From Mesotoga sp. Brook.08.105.5.1 (GTDB lineage: Bacteria; Thermotogota; Thermotogae; Petrotogales; Kosmotogaceae): a stretch of DNA of 64,000 nucleotides. The stretch lies in NCBI RefSeq assembly GCF_002752635.1, contig NZ_AYTW01000011.1, forward strand, positions 1 through 64,000. The letters are read 5' to 3'. Of this stretch, positions 52,696-60,836 are shown one piece after another (positions within the stretch are counted from its first letter, which is position 1; each line of letters begins with the position of its first letter). The notes beneath the pieces were generated by a model. The model was given only the letters and a program-made list of their open reading frames with translations. It ran no database searches and was not told the origin of the DNA. Both the position numbers and the translations under genes were made by a program.

Positions 52696-53576
52696 TCTGC
52701 CTCATCCCCCGCCGACTTCATCATTGGTATCGCCGCTAGAAGAGTCGAACCTGCGATTAGCACTGCAACAACAGCTGACTTTCCAAAATCCCACTCTCTG
52801 AAGCCGTAGAGATACATCTGGAGCGCCAAGACGTTAGATGAGCCGCCTGGCCCACCCATCGTTGCAATGTAGACAATATCGAAGACCTTCAGCTCCCATA
52901 GAAGCGTCATTGTAAGTACTACAACAGTTATAGGTTTCAGCAGGGGGATAGTGATCTTGAAAAGCATCTTCGCCTTCGAAGCTCCATCTATCTGTGCTGC
53001 CTCATAGTATGTGCTTGGGATTGTCTCGAGTCCTGCAGAATAGAGAATCATGGAGAAACCTGTCCATAGCCACACCGAACCGAAGATCAGTGCAAACAAG
53101 GCCGTCTCTGGATATGCTGTCCAGGTTTTCGTTTCTAATCCAAGTATCTGAAGAACAAGGTTCACAACGCCCACGTTCTCTTCGAACATGAATCTTATCA
53201 TTATTCCCCCAACGATCATAGGCATTACCATTCCGAGGAAGATCACGGACTTGACAATCCCTCCACCCTTCACACCTCTCAGAAGAACGGCAAGAAAAAG
53301 ACCGACGATGGTCGTCAGCGGTAAATGAATGGCTATCCAGAGGATATTGTGGATCAACGAACCATAGGGAAAGCCTCTACTGAATCCTCGCGTATCCAGA
53401 ATGTCCCTGCTGGAGAAAACCTCAATGTAGTTCGAAAGTGAGATCTTTCCGTCATCGTCCACGAAACTTAGAAAAACCGTATTCAGAGTTGGATACAGAA
53501 CGAAAACAACCAGGAGGAACAAGGCAGGTAGAATGAAGTACAAGAAGTGTTTTAGCTTAGCCTTTCTTACAGCCAA
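52692..53576 (-). CDS. Sugar ABC transporter permease, MalF-like
   Basis: A 294-residue permease with six helices and the EAA loop STYYEAAQIDGASKAKMLFKITIPLLKP. The start is TTG behind GGAGGTGAG. An intrinsic hairpin separates it from the binding-protein gene. It pairs with the MalG-like permease. The substrate is a carbohydrate by family, not specified further. Confidence 0.92.
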   Translation of the reverse strand: MAVRKAKLKHFLYFILPALFLLVVFVLYPTLNTVFLSFVDDDGKISLSNYIEVFSSRDILDTRGFSRGFPYGSLIHNILWIAIHLPLTTIVGLFLAVLLRGVKGGGIVKSVIFLGMVMPMIVGGIMIRFMFEENVGVVNLVLQILGLETKTWTAYPETALFALIFGSVWLWTGFSMILYSAGLETIPSTYYEAAQIDGASKAKMLFKITIPLLKPITVVVLTMTLLWELKVFDIVYIATMGGPGGSSNVLALQMYLYGFREWDFGKSAVVAVLIAGSTLLAAIPMMKSAGDEAE

Positions 53577-53590
53577 CTATCTCACCTCCG

Positions 53591-53625
53591 AAAAAAAAGT
53601 AGTGGGACCCTCAGGGCCCCACTAC
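53591..53625 (-). terminator. Intra-operon terminator/attenuator
   Basis: On the minus strand GTAGTGGG and CCCACTAC enclose an inner CCC/GGG pairing and are followed by eight T, then the permease ribosome site. The binding-protein gene ends 11 bases upstream of the hairpin. Same layout as in the operon at 34.2 kb. Confidence 0.85.
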
Positions 53626-53635
53626 AGTTCACGAA

Positions 53636-54799
53636 TTAATTAGGCATCTTCTCGTCAAGATCCATTAGAGCGTCATTGAGTCTTTCTGGGCGGACCCAGA
53701 TGAGCTTCAGTTGATCCCAGAATGCGGTTTGCCATAGACCACCAATAGAGTCATCAAGATCGTTGAGAGTTTGAACTCCCTCAGTGAGTTTCGCGATTTC
53801 CATGTCGACGGCCGGGTAGTTATCCATAGCTACTTCGACCGTTGCTATATGGCCACCCTGTGCGACCTGAATGCTCTGCCCTTTTTCACCGGCAAGGAAT
53901 TTCACGAGCTCGAGAGCTTCCGCCTTGTTTGTGGCGAATTCTGGAACGAAAGCGTAGTCGATACTGAAAACCATTCCTCGATTCCCCGGGAGGCTGAAAA
54001 CAGCGAGATCATCGGCATCTTCTACCATTCCGGTTATCCATTGCCCCATGAAGTATAGGCCGTAATCTCCTTTCCACCACTGTTCCAGTATCGTTGTCCA
54101 CTCAGTTGGTACACTGAAGAATCCTCTCTCGATCAGATAGACTAGCTTGCCCATGGCATTTCGAACGGCATGGCTTCTCCATGATGTATTCCCTTCGATA
54201 AGATCCTTCTGAAGTTCCGGCCCACCAAACGTTATCAAGAAGTGCTCTGTGACATCAGAAAGAGGCCATCCTACACCATTACCACTTGCAATGGCATTTT
54301 TCACTCCAGGCAACGAGTCGATTTTCTCAAGAAGTGCAACAAACTCCTCCCAGGAAGAAGGGACTTCCAAGTCGTGAGCCTCAAAGAAGGATTTTCTGTA
54401 CCAGAAACCTGGTTTTACCTTTGCCGTGTAAGCTATTCCATAGACCTTTCCGTCTGCGGTTGTTACGTTGTCAAGTGCGCCCGGAATATAAGCATCTCTG
54501 TCAATTACATCGGTAAGCTCCGCTATGTTCTTCGTGTTGTTTGTTATGAAACTAGACCACATGAATATCACATCAGCGGGAGCCTTCCTTGCGGCAAACT
54601 GAGCAGGTAAGACATTTGCCAGATCCTCTGCCCTGTAAGTCTGATAAGTGTAATCAATTCCCGTTTCTGCCTTGAATGCCTCCAGGACCGGAATGAAAGC
54701 ATCCATTTCGGAGCCGGACCAAGGTCCGATTACCGAGACGGTACCTGCAAATAGCGCAGTGGTAAGTACAACAAGAACTGCTACCAAAAGCTTCTTCAT
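53636..54799 (-). CDS. Sugar ABC transporter binding protein, family 1
   Basis: A 387-residue binding protein with a signal peptide (MKKLLVAVLVVLTTALFAG) and a cluster 1 carbohydrate-binding pattern: VIGPWSGSEMDAFIPVLEAFKAETG, KAPADVIFMWSSF, WYRKSFFEAHDLEVPSSWEEF and WWKGDYGLYFMGQWITG. It delivers an unknown sugar to the two permeases downstream. ATG at 54799 follows GGGGGTA. A hairpin after its stop probably makes it the most abundant product of the operon. Confidence 0.92.
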   Translation of the reverse strand: MKKLLVAVLVVLTTALFAGTVSVIGPWSGSEMDAFIPVLEAFKAETGIDYTYQTYRAEDLANVLPAQFAARKAPADVIFMWSSFITNNTKNIAELTDVIDRDAYIPGALDNVTTADGKVYGIAYTAKVKPGFWYRKSFFEAHDLEVPSSWEEFVALLEKIDSLPGVKNAIASGNGVGWPLSDVTEHFLITFGGPELQKDLIEGNTSWRSHAVRNAMGKLVYLIERGFFSVPTEWTTILEQWWKGDYGLYFMGQWITGMVEDADDLAVFSLPGNRGMVFSIDYAFVPEFATNKAEALELVKFLAGEKGQSIQVAQGGHIATVEVAMDNYPAVDMEIAKLTEGVQTLNDLDDSIGGLWQTAFWDQLKLIWVRPERLNDALMDLDEKMPN

Positions 54800-54958
54800 C
54801 AAAAATACCCCCTTTTTCAATGATCGATGTGCTTTTTAGTCAGCAATTCCCTCAAGACCGCATCCACAAAGAAAACCGGGCGCGAGCTTACATCTAAACC
54901 AGAAGGGCATACAACTCTTCGACTGTCCTTAAGAGAAGATTGTTCAACACCTATCAAT

Positions 54959-54983
54959 ATTATAGTAAGTTATACGTCTTACT
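54959..54983 (-). promoter_or_regulatory. Promoter and palindrome upstream of the sugar-binding protein gene
   Basis: A TATAAT -10 lies at 54964-54959 on the minus strand. Directly upstream of it is the inverted repeat AGTAAG-N8-CTTACT (54964-54983), in the position of a repressor site between -10 and -35. The leader to the start codon would be about 150 bases. Confidence 0.4.
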
Positions 54984-55144
54984 GTACGTAACAGTCTTTC
55001 CAAGTTCGCCAGATATTCTTGCTACGAGGAAAGAAGCGGAATCGTATTCAATAAGATCGATCGAGACAAGACGAGAAGAATCATTTTGAGACGTTCGCTG
55101 CGCTCACGAGCAGACGAGGGAAAAGTTAGTCACTGCTGAAGTAA
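54984..55144 (+). other. Conserved flank (leader) of hairpin array B
   Basis: From about 55050 it contains GAGACAAGACGAGAAGAATC, TTCGCTGCGCTCACGAG and AGTTAGTCACTGCTGAA directly before the first array unit. The same words, in the same order, flank arrays C1, C2 and D (inverted) at 60.1-60.7 kb. No gene. Confidence 0.65.
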
Positions 55145-55437
55145 GACGCAATGCCGCCTTCGGCGGGACGCAAGGCGCCGAAGAGCATCGGCGGACGCAA
55201 GGCTGGCTTCGCCAGGTCGCAATGCCCGGAGAAGCATCCGGGGACGCAAGGCTGGCTTCGCCAGGAAGTGAGGCTCGCTGGCGCGAGGAAGTGATGCCCG
55301 GAGGAACGTCCGGGGAAGTGATGCGCCGAAAGATCACCGGCGGACGCAAGGCTGGCTTCGCCAGGAAGTGAGGCTCGCTGGCGCGAGGAAGTGATGCTGG
55401 AAAAATCATCCCAGGAAGTGATGCCGCTTTCAGCGGG
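55145..55437 (+). repeat. Hairpin array B
   Basis: Twelve units of a 9-base linker plus hairpin. Stems in order: CCGCC/GGCGG, CGCCGA/TCGGCG, CTGGC/GCCAG, CCCGGA/TCCGGG, CTGGC/GCCAG, CTCGC/GCGAG, CCCGGA/TCCGGG, CGCCG/CGGCG, CTGGC/GCCAG, CTCGC/GCGAG, CTGG/CCAG, CCGCT/AGCGG. Linkers are GACGCAATG, GACGCAAGG, GTCGCAATG, GAAGTGAGG or GAAGTGATG. The CTGGC-CTCGC pair occurs twice, as if units were copied together. It is the largest array in the window. Confidence 0.85.
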
Positions 55438-56931
55438 AGGATTCAGAAGCCAGTCTTTGCTTTGCAGAGGTAAGTTCCGCTTCGTGGGCTAAGAGCCGCT
55501 GAACGCTGGAGAGAACCGCTAGACGCCAGAAGTTCGCTGTACGCTTAAGAACAAGGCCCAGCTGAACGCTCTAAAACATGGTTCGCCGTTGACCGTCCAA
55601 GAGCGAGGATCCGTTCACCGATAAGACCAATCGAGAAGGAGCATTGTCGAGAGGTTCGCTGCGCTCACGAGAAGACGAGAACTCTCTCCTCTGTCTCTTT
55701 CTCTCTCTTCAACTCGTACCTTCCCGCTCTTACTAACCAAGAACAAAGCTACTAGCTCCGGAACGAGGAACTTGGGCGCAACGCGCCGGAACCGATCTTC
55801 CGATACTATCGGAGAACGGCGAACCGATAACGGATAACCGTTCCTGCGACTTGCATCTTGGAACTTGCAACAGTTTCAAAGATCGAGATCCTGGCCTGAA
55901 CATTGTCAGGATGACGTGAAGTAAGAAAAGACAGTCATCCCGTGATGCCTTTGCACGGGATCTCGCCCTGAAGATCCGCTATACGCTTAAGAAGAAGGCC
56001 CCGCTGAGCGCTGCTCAAAACAACGTTGTCCGTCAACGGTCCACCGTCCACCGGGAAGAGCGTTTCAAGAGACTTATAGAGTTTCTTGGCTTTTGCTCTA
56101 CAACACGCAACTTGTCACTTGTAACTGTTTCAAAGATCGAGAATGACGACTGGCTACTCCCTCTACCCTCATTCTATACTCTCTCTACTTTCTCTCTTAT
56201 GACAATACACGAGGATGACGTGAGAGGCTGTCATTCGAGAGCCTACACTTACGAGCCTGCGCTGGAATCCACTCACTTTCTCATCCCGTAGTGGTTCTGT
56301 ACTGGATCTAATCTCGACTGTCTTGAGCTGCGTACGATGCGGCGTCGTACGATGTAAGAGGTTTGAGGCTTGAGGTCAGAAAGGCAAGATCTAATTGCAC
56401 TTCTTACCTCTTACCTCTTGCCTCTTACGTCTTTTTCTTTTTTGCAATCTCGATCTTGCGAATTAGTGCACACCCTCCGCCACTACGTGGCCCTCCTTTC
56501 TCAAGGGAGGATTTAAGATATAGATTTTCAAGAGGCTAACACAGCACGTATTGTCAAGGGAGAAGAAGCATCACATGATTTCTCATAAACGCCGCGACTT
56601 ATCGGTATGATGAATGTAGCAAGGGAGGACTTAGGATCAGGATATCAGCTTACAAACACAGCATTCGTGCAAGAGAGAAGAACCTGCATGTGAGTGACGC
56701 TAAAGAGCTGATTAAAATCTACTGATTAGTTTCCTCGGGCGGAAACCTGAGATCAAGATCATCGGGAGTTACATACAGAATTTGCGAAAACATAAGAGCT
56801 ATCATATGATTGCCGATCTGCTCTCCTGCACATGAACAATGATAAGTAGCATGTAGAGAAGTCAAGTGTGGCCAAAGGTAGTTTCCTTCAACTCACCATG
56901 TCGAAGTATAACTTGTATGTGGTAGTCCGAC
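55438..56931. other. Long non-coding stretch of mixed short repeats
   Basis: About 1.5 kb without a credible gene. It holds degenerate CCGCTgaACGCTg words (55480-55600), a copy of the array flank with TTCGCTGCGCTCACGAG (near 55650), a pyrimidine tract (55680-55730), hairpins such as ATCCCGTG...CACGGGAT (near 55945), words like ACTTGCATCTTGGAACTTGCAAC (near 55850), a second pyrimidine tract (56395-56440), and CCCTCCTTTCTCAAGGGAGG (near 56500). From 56530 on the sequence is plain. Possibly decayed coding DNA, but no frame is supported. Confidence 0.5.
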
Positions 56932-57135
56932 TTACCTGCTCAATCTATCTTCAACACTGCCATCAGGCAGCACAAAATCGGTTGAATAACTAAAGATCTC
57001 ATCTAGCTGAAACCGCGCACACTCTCTCCAGTTTCTCTCGCAATACATTCTTATCCATTCCCCGTCAATCTTTCCTTCCTCATAAGCTCTAACAACGGGG
57101 CACTCGTAATAGTTGCTACAACTTTCTCCTTCCAC
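56932..57135 (-). CDS. Small four-cysteine protein
   Basis: A 67-residue protein with cysteines at 6, 12, 32 and 39 in the pattern C-x5-C-x19-C-x6-C, within SCSNYYECPVVRAYEEGKI and MYCERNWRECARFQ. Conserved-looking spacing suggests metal or Fe-S binding. GTG start with GGAAGGTGG seven bases upstream, and a possible TTGCAA-N16-TAACAT promoter on the same strand. Divergent from the lipoprotein gene. Not assigned to a family. It is credible as a gene because of the ribosome site and cysteine spacing. Confidence 0.6.
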   Translation of the reverse strand: MEGESCSNYYECPVVRAYEEGKIDGEWIRMYCERNWRECARFQLDEIFSYSTDFVLPDGSVEDRLSR

Positions 57136-57283
57136 GAAAGCACCACCTTCCTTTGATCGATAAATATGTTACCACAATTGGGGAATATTGCAATGGCTAT
57201 TGGTTGCACTTGACGGCTTTTATAATATTCTGTGCATCCGTTATACAATACTTAATGTAAGAAGTAATTTCGGGGGTGATCTA

Positions 57284-58852
57284 ATGAAGAAGAAGTGGAT
57301 TTTGGTGCTTGTTATGTCTCTAATCATAGTCTTCACTCTCTCCGGGTGTATCTTTCGCCGCTACTCGGTGGTCGTGAGCTGCACACCTTTGATTGAGAGG
57401 ATTGAAGTCGGAAACAGAGAGAGAGAACTTCCTCATAGTTTTTCGGCCAGAAATGGACAAGTTGTCTCTGTTAAGGCTCCACTAGTTCCGGGCTACGATT
57501 TTGAGGGCTGGCTTGTCAACAATGAATTGATGGAAGCAGCACAGATCGAGATCAGTATCGAAGGCAATACGATAATCAAGGCGATCTACAGTCCGAGGCT
57601 TGTTCACGAGATTACTTATGGCGGAACCGGAGTGGAACAGGGAATGGGACTCGTTGTAGAGAGTTCGACAGAGATTGTGATTGGCGTTACTTCAAGTTCA
57701 ACCCAGAGTAATCTGATACTTGGAAACAACGGAAAGAGCGATTTCTGGGTTCCTTCTCTAGAGTATCTGTCTAGCTCTTACGTCATAGAGCCTCAACTCT
57801 GTTATGGAGGAAGCGACGAGGAATTCCTTTCAGATGCAGTTAGAATTACGGGCGGTTACGTGGCTGTAGGCTGGACGGAATCAGATGATATTGAATACAC
57901 TGGAAGCGGCTATCCGTATCATGGCGGTATAGACGGTTACGTAGTAATGATGAAAAACGACGGTTCGTTGAGGTGGCAGACTTACATTGGCGGTAGTGAA
58001 GACGATACAATTCATTCCGTGAACACCACTATAGGTGAGAAACTGTTTTTGACGGGTATGACCACTTCCTCTGACTCCAATTTTTCAGGAAGTGGATATC
58101 ATGGAGGCAAGGATGGCTGGGTCGCGGTTATGAGCTCTTCCGGCGCGCTGATTGCCGATCTGATCAAAGCCTTTGGTGGCACTCAGGATGACGAGCTGCT
58201 TTATGGAATGCAGACCAAAGATGGCGGTTACATCGTGTGCGGATACTCGAAATCCTCTGACGGTGATCTTAAGACATTAAGCAGATCTACCGGAGAAGAT
58301 CTGTGGATCATTAAGCTGGATCCGCAGCTGAATATCATCTGGCAGAAGCTTCTTGGGGGTCAGAACGATGAACGTGCAAACTCAGTGAAAGAGGTAAGCG
58401 ACGGCTATGTTGTTGCCGGTTTCACCGAATCTTCCGGCGGAGTCATCAGAGACCAAAAAGGCGGCAGAGATCTATGGGTACTGAAGTTCTCGTTCGATGG
58501 TGAGCTTGAATGGAGCAGAACTTACGGAGGCAGCGATGATGATGAAGGATTCGACATTATTCAGACTGCCGATGGCGGATACGCTGTCTGCGGCTATACA
58601 GATTCTTCCGACGGAGACATAATGCATGAGAATAGAGGAATGCGTGATGTTTGGATCGTGAAGCTCGGAACCGACGGCTACCTAGAGTGGGAAGCCACTT
58701 TTGGGGGATCAAAGAACGACACCGCAGCAAAGATAAGAGAAACGGAGAAGCGCGAGCTGATTGTTATTGGAACGACTTCCTCTTCCGATCGAGATATCAA
58801 GCGCCAGATCCAGGGTCCTTCAGATGCCTGGCTATTGAGACTCGGTAGATAA
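57284..58852 (+). CDS. Lipoprotein with beta-propeller-type GGSxDD repeats
   Basis: A 522-residue protein with a lipoprotein signal ending LSGC (Cys22). After a short InlB-like segment (GYDFEGWLVNN) there are about seven repeats of roughly 50 residues with the pattern GGSxxDE...GGYVVxGxTxSSDGD...DxWVVKLxxDGxLxW. Such repeats form beta-propeller-like folds in surface proteins. The function is unknown. ATG at 57284 follows GGGGGTGATCTA. The frame extends 96 bases upstream without a signal peptide at that start. It is followed after 21 bases by a Cys-motif protein gene. Confidence 0.85.
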   Translation: MKKKWILVLVMSLIIVFTLSGCIFRRYSVVVSCTPLIERIEVGNRERELPHSFSARNGQVVSVKAPLVPGYDFEGWLVNNELMEAAQIEISIEGNTIIKAIYSPRLVHEITYGGTGVEQGMGLVVESSTEIVIGVTSSSTQSNLILGNNGKSDFWVPSLEYLSSSYVIEPQLCYGGSDEEFLSDAVRITGGYVAVGWTESDDIEYTGSGYPYHGGIDGYVVMMKNDGSLRWQTYIGGSEDDTIHSVNTTIGEKLFLTGMTTSSDSNFSGSGYHGGKDGWVAVMSSSGALIADLIKAFGGTQDDELLYGMQTKDGGYIVCGYSKSSDGDLKTLSRSTGEDLWIIKLDPQLNIIWQKLLGGQNDERANSVKEVSDGYVVAGFTESSGGVIRDQKGGRDLWVLKFSFDGELEWSRTYGGSDDDEGFDIIQTADGGYAVCGYTDSSDGDIMHENRGMRDVWIVKLGTDGYLEWEATFGGSKNDTAAKIRETEKRELIVIGTTSSSDRDIKRQIQGPSDAWLLRLGR

Positions 58853-58873
58853 GAAGAATCGTCAGGTGATGGC

Positions 58874-59545
58874 TTGAGGGCTGACAACGTACTTGAAAGC
58901 GAGGTAGTCACTCTTCTTGAGCAAGGTGACAACTGTCCTGTATGTCGCTCCATGGAGAAGTCGGTAGACGGGTGGGTGATAGGGGCCTTTTCGAATCTTC
59001 TTCATAATGAAAGCGCTCGAAAACAATTAAGAGAGAACGGGTTATGTAGAGAACACCTAAAAAGAATAGTTGAACTGGCAAGAGAGAAATCCGATGTCGG
59101 CTCTCTTGCCGTTTCGATTATCTTTCGGGAGCTTCTTGTTGAGCAGCTCCTGTGGCTGGAGGACAGCAAGGGATCGATTTTGAAGAAAAGAAGAAAACCT
59201 GTGGATGGAAGCTGCGTACTATGTTCTGTTGCCGCCCAGAGTGAAAAGATATACCTTTCCGCTTTCTGCAAGTTTCTTGACAGAGATGAAGTTCGTAGGT
59301 CGTACGAAGAGTCGTCAGCGGTTTTCTGTCTTGGCCACTCTAAGCATCTTGTGGAGAAGGTCTCGCGACAGACGAGAGAATGGCTGATTACTGTTCAGAA
59401 AAACAAGTATGGCGAGGTTGCGAAAGAGATAGACGACTTCGTTTCGAAGCACGACTATAGAAATGAATCACCCATTGGACCGGAACGTAATGCATGGGTA
59501 AAAGCCTCTAGAATAATAGGAGAGAAGCACTCTACTGAACAATGA
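58874..59545 (+). CDS. DUF6062-like protein with paired CxxC/CxxH motifs
   Basis: A 223-residue soluble protein with two similar halves, each holding a CxxC and a CxxH: CPVC (near residue 21) with CREHL (near 58), and CVLC (near 116) with CLGHSKHL (near 151). This duplicated C-C-C-H arrangement suggests two metal sites, zinc or iron. I associate it with the uncharacterised family DUF6062, but only by pattern. TTG start behind CAGGTGATGGC, closely spaced after the lipoprotein gene. Confidence 0.65.
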   Translation: MRADNVLESEVVTLLEQGDNCPVCRSMEKSVDGWVIGAFSNLLHNESARKQLRENGLCREHLKRIVELAREKSDVGSLAVSIIFRELLVEQLLWLEDSKGSILKKRRKPVDGSCVLCSVAAQSEKIYLSAFCKFLDRDEVRRSYEESSAVFCLGHSKHLVEKVSRQTREWLITVQKNKYGEVAKEIDDFVSKHDYRNESPIGPERNAWVKASRIIGEKHSTEQ

Positions 59546-59840
59546 ATCAAACCACTTTGGCAGTCAACGGTTCACAGGCCTAGGAGAAGGACCGAGAAGA
59601 CCCTTTGAGTTTGAGATGAAGCTTGGCGCTAAGAGCCGTTATTGGTGATACGTGGTTGGTAGTTGGCCAAGAACAAAGAGCTAAAGTTCCTATCAAGTAA
59701 AGAATAGCAAAATCCGGTTTGTCAAAACCAACTCAGTTTGTCGGCCTGACAATTTCCTGGTAACGGTATGCCATGCTCTGGCAATATGACCTTGACCAAG
59801 AACGAAGAACAGATCCTCGCTCCCAAGAACAGATCTTTCC
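59546..59840. other. Non-coding flank of the tandem repeat
   Basis: No credible gene. It contains words shared with the 55.7-kb region, such as CCAAGAACAAAG (59671 and 55738) and the related CCAAGAACGAAG (59797). From 59841 the tandem 354-base repeat begins. Confidence 0.45.
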
Positions 59841-59941
59841 TCTTGGACGGTCAACGGATTACGGCTCTACCCTGCGTACAGCCTTCAGCGGTTTTTGTGA
59901 CCAGCAAAAACTGAGATCGACTCCTGCTCTTTCGCTTCATC

Positions 59942-60095
59942 CTGGGGCGCAAGCGCCAGCATCGCTTCCGCCGGTGATCTTTCGGCGCATCACTTCCCCG
60001 GACGTTCCTACGGGCATCACTTCCTCGCGCCAGCGAGCATCACTTCCTGGCGAAGCCAGCCTTGCGTCCGCCGATGCTCTTCGGCGCCTTGCGTC
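59942..60095 (-). repeat. Hairpin array C1
   Basis: Read on the minus strand: GACGCAAGG plus CGCCGA/TCGGCG, GACGCAAGG plus CTGGC/GCCAG, GAAGTGATG plus CTCGC/GCGAG, GAAGTGATG plus CCCGTA/TCCGGG (one mismatch), GAAGTGATG plus CGCCG/CGGCG, then GAAGCGATG plus a CTGG/CCAG-type end unit. The flank AGTCACTGCTGAAATTA precedes the first unit. Confidence 0.85.
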
Positions 60096-60295
60096 TAATT
60101 TCAGCAGTGACTGACTTTTCACTCGCCTTTTCGTGAGCGAAGCGAACCTCTCGACAAAGCTCCTTCTCGATTGGTCTTATCGGTGAACGGATCCTCTTGG
60201 ACAGCCAACGGATTACGGCTCTACCCTGCGTACAGCCTTCAGCGGATCTTTGTGACCAGCAAAAACTGAGATCGACTCCTGCTCTTTCGCTTCAT

Positions 60296-60449
60296 GCTGG
60301 GGCGCAAGCGCCAGCATCGCTTCCGCCGGTGATCTTTCGGCGCATCACTTCCCCGGACGTTCCTACGGGCATCACTTCCTCGCGCCAGCGAGCGTCACTT
60401 CCTGGCGAAGCCAGCCTTGCGTCCGCCGATGTTCTTTCGACGCCTTGCG
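60296..60449 (-). repeat. Hairpin array C2
   Basis: Second copy of array C within the 354-base tandem repeat. Same unit order as C1, including the same stem mismatch, with a few substitutions in loops (GAACATCGGCG in place of GAGCATCGGCG in the first unit). Confidence 0.85.
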
Positions 60450-60591
60450 TCTAATTTCAGCAGTGACTAACTTTTCACTCGCCTTCTCGTGAGCGCAGCG
60501 ACCGTCTCTATCAGCTCTTTATCGATGCTTCTTATTGGTCTCGCAAGGCAGAAACTGGTCTGTGCGAACAGACAGGCTTCAAAATCGCCTC

Positions 60592-60712
60592 CTGCCGAAG
60601 GCAGCCTTGCGTCCCCGGATGCTCCTCCGGGCATCACTTCCTCGCGCCAGCGAGCATCACTTCCTGGCGAAGCCAGCCTTGCGTCCGCCGATGCTCTTCG
60701 GCGCCTTGCGTC
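60592..60712 (-). repeat. Hairpin array D
   Basis: Five units on the minus strand: CGCCGA/TCGGCG, CTGGC/GCCAG, CTCGC/GCGAG, CCCGGA/TCCGGG, CTGCC/GGCAG. The first three units and the preceding CACTGCTGAAATTA flank are the same as in C1 and C2, while the later units differ. Confidence 0.85.
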
Positions 60713-60767
60713 TAATTTCAGCAGTGTCTTTTGAGAGGTTCTTCATGGAGCTTTGTAATCGTGGTAT

Positions 60768-60781
60768 GTAACATATGTTAC
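60768..60781. promoter_or_regulatory. Crp/Fnr-type (HcpR-like) palindrome upstream of DUF438 gene
   Basis: GTAACATATGTTAC is a perfect 14-base palindrome. Half sites GTAAC/GTTAC are typical of Crp/Fnr-family sites, including HcpR-type nitrosative-stress regulators in anaerobes. A TACGAT -10 at 60804-60809 would put transcription start near 60816, which places the palindrome centre at -41.5, the class II activator position. Regulator identity is inferred. Confidence 0.6.
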
Positions 60782-60836
60782 TGATGAAATCCGTTTCAGA
60801 GGATACGATGTATTTATAAGACATGGAGGTGAAGAA

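Larger units (their letters stand above)
59841..60500 (-). repeat. Tandem 354-bp repeat, two copies, each with a hairpin array
   Basis: The sequence starting TCTTGGACGGTCAACGGATT at 59841 recurs at 60195 (TCTTGGACAGCCAACGGATT) and stays nearly identical to about 60490, so the period is 354 bases. Each copy contains a hairpin array and its flank, inverted relative to array B at 55.1 kb. Differences are point changes (for example TGACTGAC against TGACTAAC). Confidence 0.85.
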
